A stretch of DNA of 64,000 bases from Natronomonas salinimetallica (GTDB taxonomy: Archaea; Halobacteriota; Halobacteria; Halobacteriales; Haloarculaceae). The stretch lies in the NCBI RefSeq assembly GCF_013839515.1, contig NZ_JACDNQ010000010.1, positions 33,745 to 97,744 of the forward strand. The letters are read 5' to 3'. The position numbers were made by a program, and so were the translations under genes. Of this stretch, positions 27,401-35,860 are shown piece by piece (the first letter of the stretch is position 1; the number at the start of each line of letters is the position of its first letter). A model generated the notes under the pieces. The model was not told the origin of the DNA and made no database searches. It saw nothing but the letters and a program-made list of their open reading frames with translations.

Positions 27401-29853
27401 ATCCGAAAGCAACGACAATCGATCTCCGACTCGACGACGATTGGTACCGGTGCGAAGGGTGTCGCCGGTTCTCGGTCGTGTCACTCAATGATTCGTGCCC
27501 ATACGATGGTTGCCGGGGGACCCTCAGTGCGGTAAGCGATGATGATATCCATCTCCAAGCACGCAAGAACTTCCTCCGGAACCCCCCACGCGAAGTGCTC
27601 CATGGTGAACGGGACCCGCTCACGCTCCGTTCAGAAGAGCACTCGGCACAACTGAGTGCAAAGGACAACTCCGAGGCGTTTGCACGTTCCGAAGAGTACG
27701 AATTGCTCTTTCAGGACATCCTCGTCGGGGACTCAGAGGCCGATCAGCCGATCGACGTTTTAAGCTGTACGACCACGATGGAAGTCGGCATTGATATCGG
27801 TAGCCTCACTGGTGTCGCCATGCGGACGGTCCCGCCAGGACCAGAGAATTATGAGCAACGTGCTGGCCGGGCAGGGCGTCGCGGAGCCGGGCTTTCAACG
27901 ATAGTTACCTTCGCGGATAACTCCCCTCACGAGTCACACTACTTCGAGAATCCTGAAGAGATGATCACGAGCGAGGGGAATGCACCGGTCATCTACGCCG
28001 GCAACGAAAAGATTGCCCGACGGCACATCAACGCCTCGCTGCTTGCTCGGTTCTTCGATCCATCGGCCGTCGAGACGGAAGCTGCCGTATTCCGCTCGCT
28101 CAAAGGTACAGCCGAGTTCTTTGAAGGAGAAGGCGACCAAACGCTCGCCGCGTTCGAAGACTGGCTGGACGAAGAGATCTTCGCCGATTCATCGTCGACG
28201 CTCGAGCAATTGAGTGCCCTCCTTCCGGATGCACTAGGAAAGGGACGTTCATCTGACTGGGAGGTCGCATTAGTCCGCGACACCGCTACAGAGTTCTTAA
28301 ACGAACTCCAGGAGCTACAAGCCAAAACAGAATGGGAAGATCAATCCACGGAGGACGACGACCTACTTTCCGTCCTTTTGGACGCAGCCCTACTTCCGAC
28401 GTTCTCGTTCCCAACTGATGTGGCCGATTTCGTCGTACGCGAAAATGAACCCGGGTCGTCACAGCCGAAGAACAAGTACCAGATGTCTCGGGATCTGAAG
28501 CAGGCACTCTCAACGTACGTTCCAGGCCGGGAAATCGTCGTTGACAAGAAAACCTACGAGTCCTACGGCGTATATGTCAAATTTCCAGATAATCCGAAGA
28601 ACCGAGTGGCTGGCGAAGACTGGAGAGACCTTGATTGGTTGAACTGGTGTGACGTCTGTAAGACGGTCTTTGACGAGCATGATGAGAGTCTCGCAGCCAA
28701 GGATATGGAGTGTCCTGTCTGTGAGGGAGCGACGGTCAGTTCACTACAGATGTACACTCCAGAGGCGTTTGCACCGAAAGTCGATGAGACAGGTGCAGCT
28801 GAGAAAGGATCGGACTACAACGAGAACCGGGCCTACGCAACACAGCCTAAATACCCGCTTACGTCGACTTCTCACGAGAGTGAGAACGCTAGCGAGATGG
28901 CAGAGGAGAAATCCATTGGCCATTCGGTAGTAGGGAAGATGAATGACGAACAGCTTCTTGTCGCTAACTTTGGGGCTGACGAGGATGGGTTCGAGATCTG
29001 CACCGATTGTGGGGCCGTTAGCCGCGATGGCCCACTCTCAAATCCACACGCACGTCCCTATCCCAAGGACCTCCGATTCGTTGGTGAATATGACTGGGAT
29101 GACCAGTGTACCGGTTCGACAGTCACGACGAGTTTCAGCCATCGCTTCCCTAGTGATTTGACTGTCCTCCAAATCCCGTTGAGTGATGAGATGGAGTTCG
29201 TCCCATCGGAAGCATGGTTCGAGACACCGGGCCAGTCACTTGCGGAAGCATTAGTCATGGGTGCATCCCGTGCGCTGGGAATCGAAGATGATGAACTCGA
29301 GGGAGGGTTCCGTACTCGATCGGCAGAACATGCCGATATCAACGCTCAAGGCGTTATTGAGGTCTTCCTCTTCGATACAACCGCCGGTGGTGCCGGGTTC
29401 TCATCTCGCGTTTGGGAAGAATTCGACGCTGTGTGTGCAGAAGCCCGCACGATTCTCGAGAGTTGTTCATGCGATACGGCGTGCCACAACTGCCTGCGCC
29501 GCTATCAGAACCGGCATCTCCACGGCTCGTTGAATCGCCACGAAGGCCTCGCCTTGCTCGATTATTCACAGACAGGGATGCCCCCGACGCTTCGTCCCGC
29601 AAAGGCACAGAGCCTGATCCAGCAACTCGAACGTGCCCTGGAGTTGAAGGAAGAGGACGTCGTACTCAGGGCGATTGACGACGATAAATGGAAAATCGAA
29701 ATCGATGGGACGACGATGACGTTCGGTGTCCGCTCTAGTCTGCGGCGTTCACGTGCGCCTGAGTCGCCAACGTACGACGAAGACTACTCAGACTACGAAT
29801 TGTCCCAACGGTTGCCAGAGGTGGCTCACTCGATCGTCGATAAACTCCAATAG
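24430..29853 (+). CDS. Large DEAH helicase with DUF1998-type C-terminus (DruE-like)
   Basis: 1807 residues. Superfamily 2 motifs are in order: LIVSTGTGSGKTEIF (about 111), VLPMNALVADQL-like motif Ia, NIVLDEAHLYRG (about 322), ILTSATMGE (about 360), CTTTMEVGIDIGS and YEQRAGRAGRRGAG (about 1145). The middle has several zinc ribbons (CEACGSR, CPACGIKERR, CEGCRRF). The C-terminus has the DUF1998 pattern FLFDTTAGGAGFSSRVW and CDTACHNCLRRYQNRH. Helicases of this build are DruE in Druantia, and related ones occur in DISARM and Dpd systems. Together with the DruA-like protein this makes Druantia relation the best reading. One base separates it from the TRAM-like gene, four from the nuclease gene. Confidence 0.75.
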   Translation: MKSIKEVSEELENDLQQYIESRYHLHHPRLLKERRALMDEGETATEPWVEATPTYVSGEPLRELGLPSEVVDLLKGLESDDLDIFDPPYKHQADALQSFFNDEDDLIVSTGTGSGKTEIFLYSILGQLAQEAARGETADQRGMRTLVLYPMNALVADQLSRMRLLFGDEDGADTLEDYMGRRVQFGMYTSRTPYHGEYDKSKNDNLVKPVINRYLKLEEEQPDLYEQLKQKGRIPAKDLEGFRNKNKKKETHFRTQPGDTELFTRQEMHTRDGSNPHGGTPDLLITNYSMLEYMLLRPIEQPLFEDTREWLAEDEENELNIVLDEAHLYRGAQGAEVALLLSRLLQKLGISRDRVRFILTSATMGENVEEAAPDFAAQLTTGDPDDFSVVTGEQVEYEGGEPSKKRTAQLLERVRYQLEDPSKIRNVASERGWDPLESDDVESVRSYLADQLVEDPLFKLAHEYLREEPLRLSALAEELFEDIDQDLAREATGNLLYLCTEARQGEEQALLPTRLHMFLKGLPAQYACVNPECSGRRVTEGENLLGRIYSNPHTTCEACGSRVFELISHRTCGAAYLRAYRRSDDDRGPTFLWSDPESSEDLDELHLLVEDPRDDPNPDHEHGRSLAETTASRNLSITSGHLVDDRHVDGEGSTTHIEVQVPTEEPPDEDGAWSWTQCPACGIKERRRPNGDTKIEDLVTKGEEPFAHSVRSMFGIQPTDPLKDEFPNEGRKVLCFSDGRQKAARLARDLQSNVESDSFREVLTDIIGSADGEITMDRLFAEFAVYCAKNNIVFFDDSDQYTNQSGVVYKGSRSHFEDIRGNLSDIVNEYYLESIEDIPEVPAARNALSERPRQYEELLLRSLGDEQYSITGALVGYITPSEEVFEKIDEAVPEIETDQLKSILIEALRHACEERAFDSSIEARRRSNSYSYQNWIDPDETGLPHSEIIPEYIVESLDDEVPEGAWNSLRRALMTTEPVLFGASHGNYFANPKATTIDLRLDDDWYRCEGCRRFSVVSLNDSCPYDGCRGTLSAVSDDDIHLQARKNFLRNPPREVLHGERDPLTLRSEEHSAQLSAKDNSEAFARSEEYELLFQDILVGDSEADQPIDVLSCTTTMEVGIDIGSLTGVAMRTVPPGPENYEQRAGRAGRRGAGLSTIVTFADNSPHESHYFENPEEMITSEGNAPVIYAGNEKIARRHINASLLARFFDPSAVETEAAVFRSLKGTAEFFEGEGDQTLAAFEDWLDEEIFADSSSTLEQLSALLPDALGKGRSSDWEVALVRDTATEFLNELQELQAKTEWEDQSTEDDDLLSVLLDAALLPTFSFPTDVADFVVRENEPGSSQPKNKYQMSRDLKQALSTYVPGREIVVDKKTYESYGVYVKFPDNPKNRVAGEDWRDLDWLNWCDVCKTVFDEHDESLAAKDMECPVCEGATVSSLQMYTPEAFAPKVDETGAAEKGSDYNENRAYATQPKYPLTSTSHESENASEMAEEKSIGHSVVGKMNDEQLLVANFGADEDGFEICTDCGAVSRDGPLSNPHARPYPKDLRFVGEYDWDDQCTGSTVTTSFSHRFPSDLTVLQIPLSDEMEFVPSEAWFETPGQSLAEALVMGASRALGIEDDELEGGFRTRSAEHADINAQGVIEVFLFDTTAGGAGFSSRVWEEFDAVCAEARTILESCSCDTACHNCLRRYQNRHLHGSLNRHEGLALLDYSQTGMPPTLRPAKAQSLIQQLERALELKEEDVVLRAIDDDKWKIEIDGTTMTFGVRSSLRRSRAPESPTYDEDYSDYELSQRLPEVAHSIVDKLQ

Positions 29854-29857
29854 CGGA

Positions 29858-30721
29858 ATGGATGGGTCAGAGCAGTTTTCACACGTAAACTGGTCGGCGT
29901 CGGCAGCGCAGCTGTTCCAAGAGTGCCCACGGCGGTTCTTTTATCGATACCAACAGACCGAGTCTACCGGGGACTATAGTGAGTATACACCGTCGCCCGG
30001 AGCCTATCTGGGAACAGTCGTACACGAATCTCTCGCGGGGCAGGTTGCACGGTGGGCTCGGGGTAAGAACATCCATCTCCAGACTGCAACCGATTACGCG
30101 AAAGACGAACTTGAGAGGTATGTGGAAGTGAATGCTGAGACGATTGCAGATTGGATTGACCATACGGATGAGGAAACCTTCGATAGCGATTCGTTCACGC
30201 GGTCATTAGTTCGTACAGCCCGTAATCACATCAGACAGTTCTTCCGGGTGATTTGGCCCCACTTTGGGGACCACCGCTACATCGCCCACGAAACTCGCCA
30301 AACGTTCGATGTTGCCGAAGAGCCCGTCACCGTCCAACCAGACCTCTGTACGCGAAGCCCAGAGGGAGACTTTGTCGTCACTGACTGGAAGACAGGTGCG
30401 TTTGACCGGTTCAGTAACCCGACGATACAGATGCAAGCATATGCACTCTATGCTCACGAAGCGTATGAACCCGAACTCAGTCGGATTCGGGTCCGATTAG
30501 CCCATACTGGAAGTGGGGAGTTCGACCGAATGGTACCGACTACGGAAGACATCAGACGGGTGCGAGACCAGATTACGAACGATAGGGCTTTCTGGGCCAG
30601 TCAGGGAGACGTAGAATCCTATGAGACAGATCCAACGATCCAGAAATGCAACCAATGTTCGTATCTTCACCGGTGTATAGACGGGCAAGCTGTCGTGGGG
30701 GGAGACCCAGAATCAAACTAA
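29858..30721 (+). CDS. RecB/Cas4-like PD-(D/E)XK nuclease with probable Fe-S cluster
   Basis: 287 residues from the ATG at 29858. The N-terminus SASAAQLFQECPRRFFYRY is typical of the PDDEXK_1/Cas4/AddB group. The active site is visible as QPDLCTRSPEGDFVVTDWKTG (Asp ... Asp-x-Lys). One N-terminal Cys and the C-terminal CNQCSYLHRC would provide four ligands for an Fe-S cluster. It follows the helicase by four bases, so it is likely the DNA-degrading arm of the helicase or of the whole defence complex. Canonical Druantia does not include such a nuclease as far as I know, which adds to the novelty. Confidence 0.78.
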   Translation: MDGSEQFSHVNWSASAAQLFQECPRRFFYRYQQTESTGDYSEYTPSPGAYLGTVVHESLAGQVARWARGKNIHLQTATDYAKDELERYVEVNAETIADWIDHTDEETFDSDSFTRSLVRTARNHIRQFFRVIWPHFGDHRYIAHETRQTFDVAEEPVTVQPDLCTRSPEGDFVVTDWKTGAFDRFSNPTIQMQAYALYAHEAYEPELSRIRVRLAHTGSGEFDRMVPTTEDIRRVRDQITNDRAFWASQGDVESYETDPTIQKCNQCSYLHRCIDGQAVVGGDPESN

Positions 30722-30793
30722 GTAACCAAGTACAAATTAAGTCGGCTTACATTTTATCTATTGTACACAAAGTAAATTGATTAATACTATTTC

Positions 30794-31294
30794 TTAGTCA
30801 TGAAAATTATAAATCCACTTTCGTCGGATGAAATCGTCAACTGATGAACGCCCTTCGCGCGACTGCCAACTATCTCCTTGGGCTTTCTCTTCCCGAACCA
30901 GTTTGAAACCTGCCGCTGAATAAACCGTTCCCCTGTTACCCGCTACTCCAGCATGAGCAGAGATCCGTTGATACCCCTCTAAGAATGCCCAATCCCGGGC
31001 GCGAGCAATAAGCCAAGAACCCGTGTTTGCTGGTCTTTCGGGTCGTGATCCGTACCGCGTAATTGAGATTTCTTTATCCGCATCAACCATTCGAGCCACA
31101 GGACGGCCAAGAACGCAAACTGCAATTAGATCGGTCTTATAACGAGCTCCGAAAGCAGCTTTCCAGCCCGGGACACCCCCTAATTTATGGCTTACTTCAT
31201 CTGACTCGAGAAAGTCGTTAATCTCGTTTCGGCTTCGCTCTCTGGTTAATTTAAGATCCGATACAGAGCTAGGTGCTGATATTGCATCTTTCAT
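30794..31294 (-). CDS. GNAT-like (XF1762-type) acetyltransferase
   Basis: 166 residues. LIAVCVLGRPVARMVDADKEISITRYGS, the WLIARARDWAFLEGYQRISAH helix and GTVYSAAGFKLVREE together resemble the small GNAT-like family often found in phages and mobile elements (XF1762 type), in which an Arg-Leu-rich CoA-binding turn is poorly conserved. The substrate is unknown. It is convergent with the nuclease gene and may be a passenger or an accessory of the defence island. No clear neighbour partner is seen. Confidence 0.55.
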   Translation of the reverse strand: MKDAISAPSSVSDLKLTRERSRNEINDFLESDEVSHKLGGVPGWKAAFGARYKTDLIAVCVLGRPVARMVDADKEISITRYGSRPERPANTGSWLIARARDWAFLEGYQRISAHAGVAGNRGTVYSAAGFKLVREEKAQGDSWQSREGRSSVDDFIRRKWIYNFHD

Positions 31295-31508
31295 CGTTTG
31301 CCTGAGGCGATTTGCGCCTCACCCAATCAGGCGCATAAAAAACAGAACGTGACCGCTAGAAGGAGCACATATTTCTGACAAAGTATATTTGAGATTCAAT
31401 AAATCGTCAAATAATACAGCTGAAATTTGAAATCAGATTTTATTGCGGCATTTTTCTTACATTTCGTTGAATAGATGAGTATCGAACACCGAGATATAGG
31501 AACGCCGG

Positions 31509-31617
31509 TTTCCGGGAACTCCCACACCAAGGAAGCTATTATTGAACTCAGACGCTCCTAAAGGCTATCAAAACCGTGATCAAGCAGGAGTAATGTAGAT
31601 CTTTCCGGAAACGACCC
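31509..31617. repeat. Two TTTCCGGRAAC direct repeats before orc (candidate ORB elements)
   Basis: TTTCCGGGAACTCCC (31509-31523) and TTTCCGGAAACGACCC (31602-31617) lie in the 370-base AT-rich gap before the Orc1/Cdc6 gene. The TTTCC...GGAAAC core and following C-run resemble haloarchaeal origin recognition boxes. Only two copies are seen, so this is a weak origin candidate. Nothing else is evident in 31295-31663. Confidence 0.35.
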
Positions 31618-31663
31618 GGTCACGTTTTTACGACCTGACGCAAAATCAGTCTGTTAGTAACAT

Positions 31664-32692
31664 ATGATACGCGATGCTCGCGTCCTTCGTGCCGGGTTCG
31701 TTCCTCGGGAAGTTGAGCATCGCGACGCCGAAGTCAACCACCTCTCCAGCGTTCTCGATCCCATCACGAACGAAGAACCAGCCGAAACAGCCATCGTCAC
31801 CGGACCCAGCGGGACGGGGAAGACGTGCATCTCGAAATTCGTCACGGAACGGCTCCGGGAAGAGGTCCTCGACGTTGAGACCACCTATGTCAACTGCTGG
31901 CGCAACTACACCCGGTTCCGGACGCTCTACCAGATTCTCGACGACCTCGGCGCCACCATCGACATCCACCGGCAGTCGACGCCGCACGACGAACTCGTCG
32001 ACCGCCTCCAGCGGCACGACGGCCCTCGAACCGTGGTCATTCTGGACGAGGTCGACCAGCTAGAGGACCCGAGTGTCATCTACGATCTCCATAGCCTGCC
32101 ACAGTTCGCGATCATATGTATCGCGAACAAGGAAGAAGAGCTGTTCAGCCGAGTCGACGACCGCCTCGTGAGCCGCCTGCGCTCCAGCGAGCACGTCCGG
32201 ATGGACAAGTACCACGATGAACAGCTGTACGACATTCTGAGCGCTCGAGCAAAGTGGGGACTTGACGAGGACGTCATCACCGACGATCAACTCTATCGGA
32301 TCGCAGATGCGGCCGCTGGCGACGCCCGCCTCGCGATCGGTATCCTCCGAACGGCAGCCGGAAAGGCTGATCGCGAGAATCACGAGCGGATCACCGACGA
32401 CATCCTCCTAGACGCCGCCGAGGATGCTCGCGCCCAGATCAAGCAGAAGAGCCTCGATTCACTCACCCCACACCAGCGGGTCGTGTACGATATCGTTCGC
32501 GACCACGGTCCGCTCGGGCCGAGCGAGATCCACGAACGCTATTCCGAGAACGTCGACGACCCTCGAACGAAACGGACCGTCCGAACGTACCTCTCGAAGA
32601 TGGACCAATACAACCTCCTCAAGGCGAAGGGCACGAGTCGGGACCGGGAGTACTTACTCGTCAATTCGGCAGCTGCCTCACCGATGCAGTGA
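31664..32692 (+). CDS. orc: Orc1/Cdc6 replication initiator (copy 1)
   Basis: 342 residues, on the short side for the family. AAA+ motifs: Walker A TGPSGTGKT (about 47), Walker B VVILDEVDQL (about 125), sensor 1 FAIICIANKEEEL and sensor 2 GDARLAIGILRTA. A winged helix follows (SLDSLTPHQRVVYDIVRDHGPLGPSEIHERYSE). These proteins bind origin repeats and load the helicase. It differs clearly from the second copy at 40324, so they probably act at different origins. Its own upstream gap contains only two possible origin boxes. Confidence 0.9.
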   Translation: MIRDARVLRAGFVPREVEHRDAEVNHLSSVLDPITNEEPAETAIVTGPSGTGKTCISKFVTERLREEVLDVETTYVNCWRNYTRFRTLYQILDDLGATIDIHRQSTPHDELVDRLQRHDGPRTVVILDEVDQLEDPSVIYDLHSLPQFAIICIANKEEELFSRVDDRLVSRLRSSEHVRMDKYHDEQLYDILSARAKWGLDEDVITDDQLYRIADAAAGDARLAIGILRTAAGKADRENHERITDDILLDAAEDARAQIKQKSLDSLTPHQRVVYDIVRDHGPLGPSEIHERYSENVDDPRTKRTVRTYLSKMDQYNLLKAKGTSRDREYLLVNSAAASPMQ

Positions 32693-32708
32693 CGAGGGGC
32701 TCCGTCAC

Positions 32709-32972
32709 TTACCCGGAGCTGAACTCGCCGAGGCCCGATTGCTCGTGGTCAAGCGGCTCAATGACTCGGGGATCGTCGTTACCAGGGTTGTTGACTCGCG
32801 TCGAGATCTCATAAGCGTCCAGATCGGCCTTCGGATACGGCTGGCGCAGTTCCTTGCGGGTGTCCGGGTCTGCGGCGAGCCAGTCAGATTCCGCGTCCTG
32901 CGGGAGGACGACCGGCGTCCGATCGTGGATTGAGTTCATCACGTCGTTCGGATCCGTGGTCAGTATCGTCAC
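32709..32972 (-). pseudogene. C-terminal remnant of an SRAP (YedK/HMCES-like) peptidase gene
   Basis: 87 residues beginning with TILTTDPNDVMNSIHDRTPVVLPQ, then DAESDWLAADPDTRKEL and YEISTRVNNPGNDD, the C-terminal part of SOS-response-associated peptidase proteins, which shield abasic sites in single-stranded DNA. His in SIHDRTP, part of the active site, is present, but the catalytic Cys2 and the first two thirds are missing; upstream sequence does not continue the frame. The fragment overlaps nothing and lies just after the orc gene. Confidence 0.7.
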
Positions 32973-33057
32973 GCACGAGATCGTTGTCTACGAGCCCCGG
33001 TACCGGGAAAACCTGTACCGGTAGCGAGAGCCCCATACTTCCGTCAGGTAATTCGGT

Positions 33058-34455
33058 TTACGACTGACATTCCGGACTAGGGTTCAACGGTCCCACTCGC
33101 AGATCCCACCCAGAATCAAGCGACTGAAGATCTTCTTCCTGCTCAAACTCCTGCACGGTAGCTAACTCGTCATCTGTGAGGAACCCGTGTTCCTCAATAT
33201 CACGGGTAAATGACTTGATCTTCCGGAGCGTCTGCTGAATGCCCATTTCGAGAAGATTGTACAGCTCCCGGAGCAACACCAGATATGCTTTGAGTCCCAG
33301 CACTTCACCGATAATCCCGAGCAAATACGTGTGCGCCCGCTTCACGGCGAAAGACGCAACACGACTTACCAAGCCGAACTTCGCCAGTAACAGGTCAGCC
33401 ACAAGAATACCCAGGCTCAGCAGGAGATCTTCCACGGCATCTGTCACCGCATCTGGCTCTGCTCCCACAACGCGGCATGCATCATCAATCACGTGGTCAA
33501 TGCTGTTGACGACCGGGAGCACCGACCGTCCCCATCGTGCCCATGTGGATGCACCATCTAGCAGCTGCCGGGCGAATGTCGGCGTATACCCGAGTTTGTC
33601 GTCGAGGACCGCGAACACGATTCGTGTGACGGCCACTGCCTCAACGGCGCGTGGTGCCTCCGTCAGCACATCTGCGACGGAAAATGATTTCATCTCGTTC
33701 GGGACTCGACCGCAGATTGCTTCAGCGACGGGTACCATCGCTTCGACAACCGGCAACTCTGCGGCTCCAACCGTCGTGTAGAGGGTGGAGGCCTGCGCTG
33801 GAGCTGCTTCTGCCGCTTCCTCCGGCTTGTTTCGGCGGACGCGGGCGGATACCTCGACGGTCACATCTTCGCTTCCCGGACTAGACAAGACCTCGTCGGT
33901 CCAGTCAAAGACCAGATGATAGTCGCCGCCAGCGATGACGTTTGCATCACGCCGCGGCCGGGCATTGGTCAGACAGTCCAGCGTCTCAATATCGACCATC
34001 CCCCCTTCGACATCCCATGGCTGCACCTGGTCTAGCTTTCGCGGGATGTTGTCGAAATAGACGACCGGCCAGGGGACCGATCCGAACCAGCCAAGGTCCT
34101 TCGATTGGGTGTCGTATAGGGGAATCGACGCGACCTGTGTCCGGTATTTCTCCAGTCCATCGTCGTCCACGACCAGTACGTCCGGAAGTTGGCCGCCGTC
34201 TTTCGGTCGGACCTCGTACTCGATAATAGCATCGTCCGAGAAGTAGGGAATGTCCCACGTCCAGAACGGGTCGGCCTGCGGGAGTTCGAGCTCGCCGTAT
34301 ATCTCTGCTATCACCGGGTCGACGGGCTCCGGTTTCGGGCTAGATGGTGTAGTCTGATGGGATTGCTCCGCTGTAGTTACCTGCGCCCCACCTACAACTG
34401 GATAGGTGAGGGCAGCCGCAGCCGTCGCGAGAAACCGGCGGCGAGAAGACCTCAT
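33058..34455 (-). CDS. Tat-exported protein of unknown function
   Basis: 465 residues. The N-terminus MRSSRRRFLATAAAALTYPVVGG is a twin-arginine signal (Arg-Arg-Arg-Phe-Leu then a hydrophobic run), so the product is probably exported folded or attached outside. The first half of the mature part is beta-rich (DIPYFSDDAIIEYEVRPKDG), the second half helical with hydrophobic stretches (LLLSLGILVADLLLAKFGLVSRV, AYLVLLRELYNLLEMG). I recognise no domain. It stands alone between the SRAP remnant and a nuclease-like gene; the start at 34455 places the signal peptide correctly. Confidence 0.7.
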   Translation of the reverse strand: MRSSRRRFLATAAAALTYPVVGGAQVTTAEQSHQTTPSSPKPEPVDPVIAEIYGELELPQADPFWTWDIPYFSDDAIIEYEVRPKDGGQLPDVLVVDDDGLEKYRTQVASIPLYDTQSKDLGWFGSVPWPVVYFDNIPRKLDQVQPWDVEGGMVDIETLDCLTNARPRRDANVIAGGDYHLVFDWTDEVLSSPGSEDVTVEVSARVRRNKPEEAAEAAPAQASTLYTTVGAAELPVVEAMVPVAEAICGRVPNEMKSFSVADVLTEAPRAVEAVAVTRIVFAVLDDKLGYTPTFARQLLDGASTWARWGRSVLPVVNSIDHVIDDACRVVGAEPDAVTDAVEDLLLSLGILVADLLLAKFGLVSRVASFAVKRAHTYLLGIIGEVLGLKAYLVLLRELYNLLEMGIQQTLRKIKSFTRDIEEHGFLTDDELATVQEFEQEEDLQSLDSGWDLRVGPLNPSPECQS

Positions 34456-34565
34456 TTACCTATAGGTATCCTGCAATGAAAAAGAAGCTTCTGCCCTCTA
34501 CTCTGGGACTACCGTAGATCACTATTGGCATCGGGGAGTAAAAGAACTGGACCAGCCGTACTATC

Positions 34566-35792
34566 CTATTCCCGGACATTGAATGCTTTCACCGCAACAC
34601 GGACCGGATGCCCAATCTCCGACTCCAGTCGAGATACGCTGTGATCTGCAATCTCCGACACCTCAGAGACGTACCGGTCGTGATCCATCGTCGCCTCCCA
34701 TATCCGGTCCTCAACCGTCCCGAAGTCCTGACGCCGTGAGAAAATCAAGAGTGCAGCGTGTGAATCCCGGACGGTCAGGTTGTTTAGGAGCTGGTCGAAC
34801 GCGTCCGCATACACAGATGGTCCATCCCAGAATTTGCACTCCGCGATGAACAAATTCTCGTTATCATACCGGAGCAGGATATCCGTCTTCCCACCTCGAT
34901 TGAACGTTTCTCCGGTCGCGAATCCAGAGTAATGCGAATTAATCCCCATCAGGAAAATATCGCGTAGCGACTCCTCATCCAGACCCCTGACCGGCGTGGC
35001 TGACCGTTCCAAATCCCGTCCCAAGTCGTCAAGCAGATCCAAGACCTCGATAAAGGTCCGGTCCTGTAGCACCTCGTCATTACTGTCCGCGGCCGGTGAC
35101 AGCAGCTCGATCTCTCGCTTTTTCTCCGGCACTACATATCCAGGTTCCGCGGTATCACCGGTGTCGACACCTAGTTCGGCCATCACCGTATGGTTTGTAT
35201 CGACGATTTCCCGCCGTTCCTCAATTGAGCGGCGGGCGGTCCGCTGCAGCTTCTCTTCCATCTCCGCGATATCATCCTCAAGCTGTTCCACGAACCACGC
35301 CACCTTGTCCACCCATTCGTCAACCTCGGACTGGATCTCGGCCTGGACCTGTTCCGCATCCTTGTTCCCGATCGTGTAGTCGACGTAGTAGACGACCTCG
35401 TTTCGGTTCAATTCGTTGTAGCACGGTTTGTTCAGCTTCGAGGAACTGGGATTAATCTGCAGGAGATCGCCGTCGCCGTCGAACGGCAACTTCACACTGA
35501 TCCGCTGGTACGTCTTAGAGGGCCGGCCGCGCTGATTGAGGCCGGGCAGGCCTTGGCCTCGCGGGATCTCTTTCTCAATTTCGCCGGCCTGTTCTAGGTC
35601 GTAGTCGTTGAGATGGATCGGGGATGGGGTATATTTCGACGTGAATATCAGGGTCAGGAGGTCGGTGCTATCCTGCAGCTCCTCGTTGGACAGTTCCTTG
35701 ATTTCGTCCTTCAGCTCTGTCTCTTGCTCCCGCCGGTACTCGTGGATCGATTGGTCAGAGAAGAGATGGTCAACGGATTGTCGTCGTCTCAT
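34566..35792 (-). CDS. PD-(D/E)XK restriction-like protein
   Basis: 408 residues from the ATG at 35792; a GTG six bases upstream is the alternative. The C-terminal part carries a nuclease core: GINSHYSGFATGETFNRGGKTDILLRYD followed by NENLFIAECKFWDGPS (Asp then Glu-x-Lys). The N-terminal half is charged, with a coiled-coil-like segment (VDEWVDKVAWFVEQLEDDIAEMEEKLQ). This is a stand-alone family I have seen in bacteria and archaea as a predicted nuclease of defence or toxin type. A TTTTAT box lies about 35 bases upstream. No methyltransferase or antitoxin is adjacent. Confidence 0.6.
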   Translation of the reverse strand: MRRRQSVDHLFSDQSIHEYRREQETELKDEIKELSNEELQDSTDLLTLIFTSKYTPSPIHLNDYDLEQAGEIEKEIPRGQGLPGLNQRGRPSKTYQRISVKLPFDGDGDLLQINPSSSKLNKPCYNELNRNEVVYYVDYTIGNKDAEQVQAEIQSEVDEWVDKVAWFVEQLEDDIAEMEEKLQRTARRSIEERREIVDTNHTVMAELGVDTGDTAEPGYVVPEKKREIELLSPAADSNDEVLQDRTFIEVLDLLDDLGRDLERSATPVRGLDEESLRDIFLMGINSHYSGFATGETFNRGGKTDILLRYDNENLFIAECKFWDGPSVYADAFDQLLNNLTVRDSHAALLIFSRRQDFGTVEDRIWEATMDHDRYVSEVSEIADHSVSRLESEIGHPVRVAVKAFNVRE

Positions 35793-35860
35793 TACCACGT
35801 GTTGTGCCGTGGTCTGTCATAAAATACCGGATCAATCAGTAGACCGGTCGTATCACAGGA

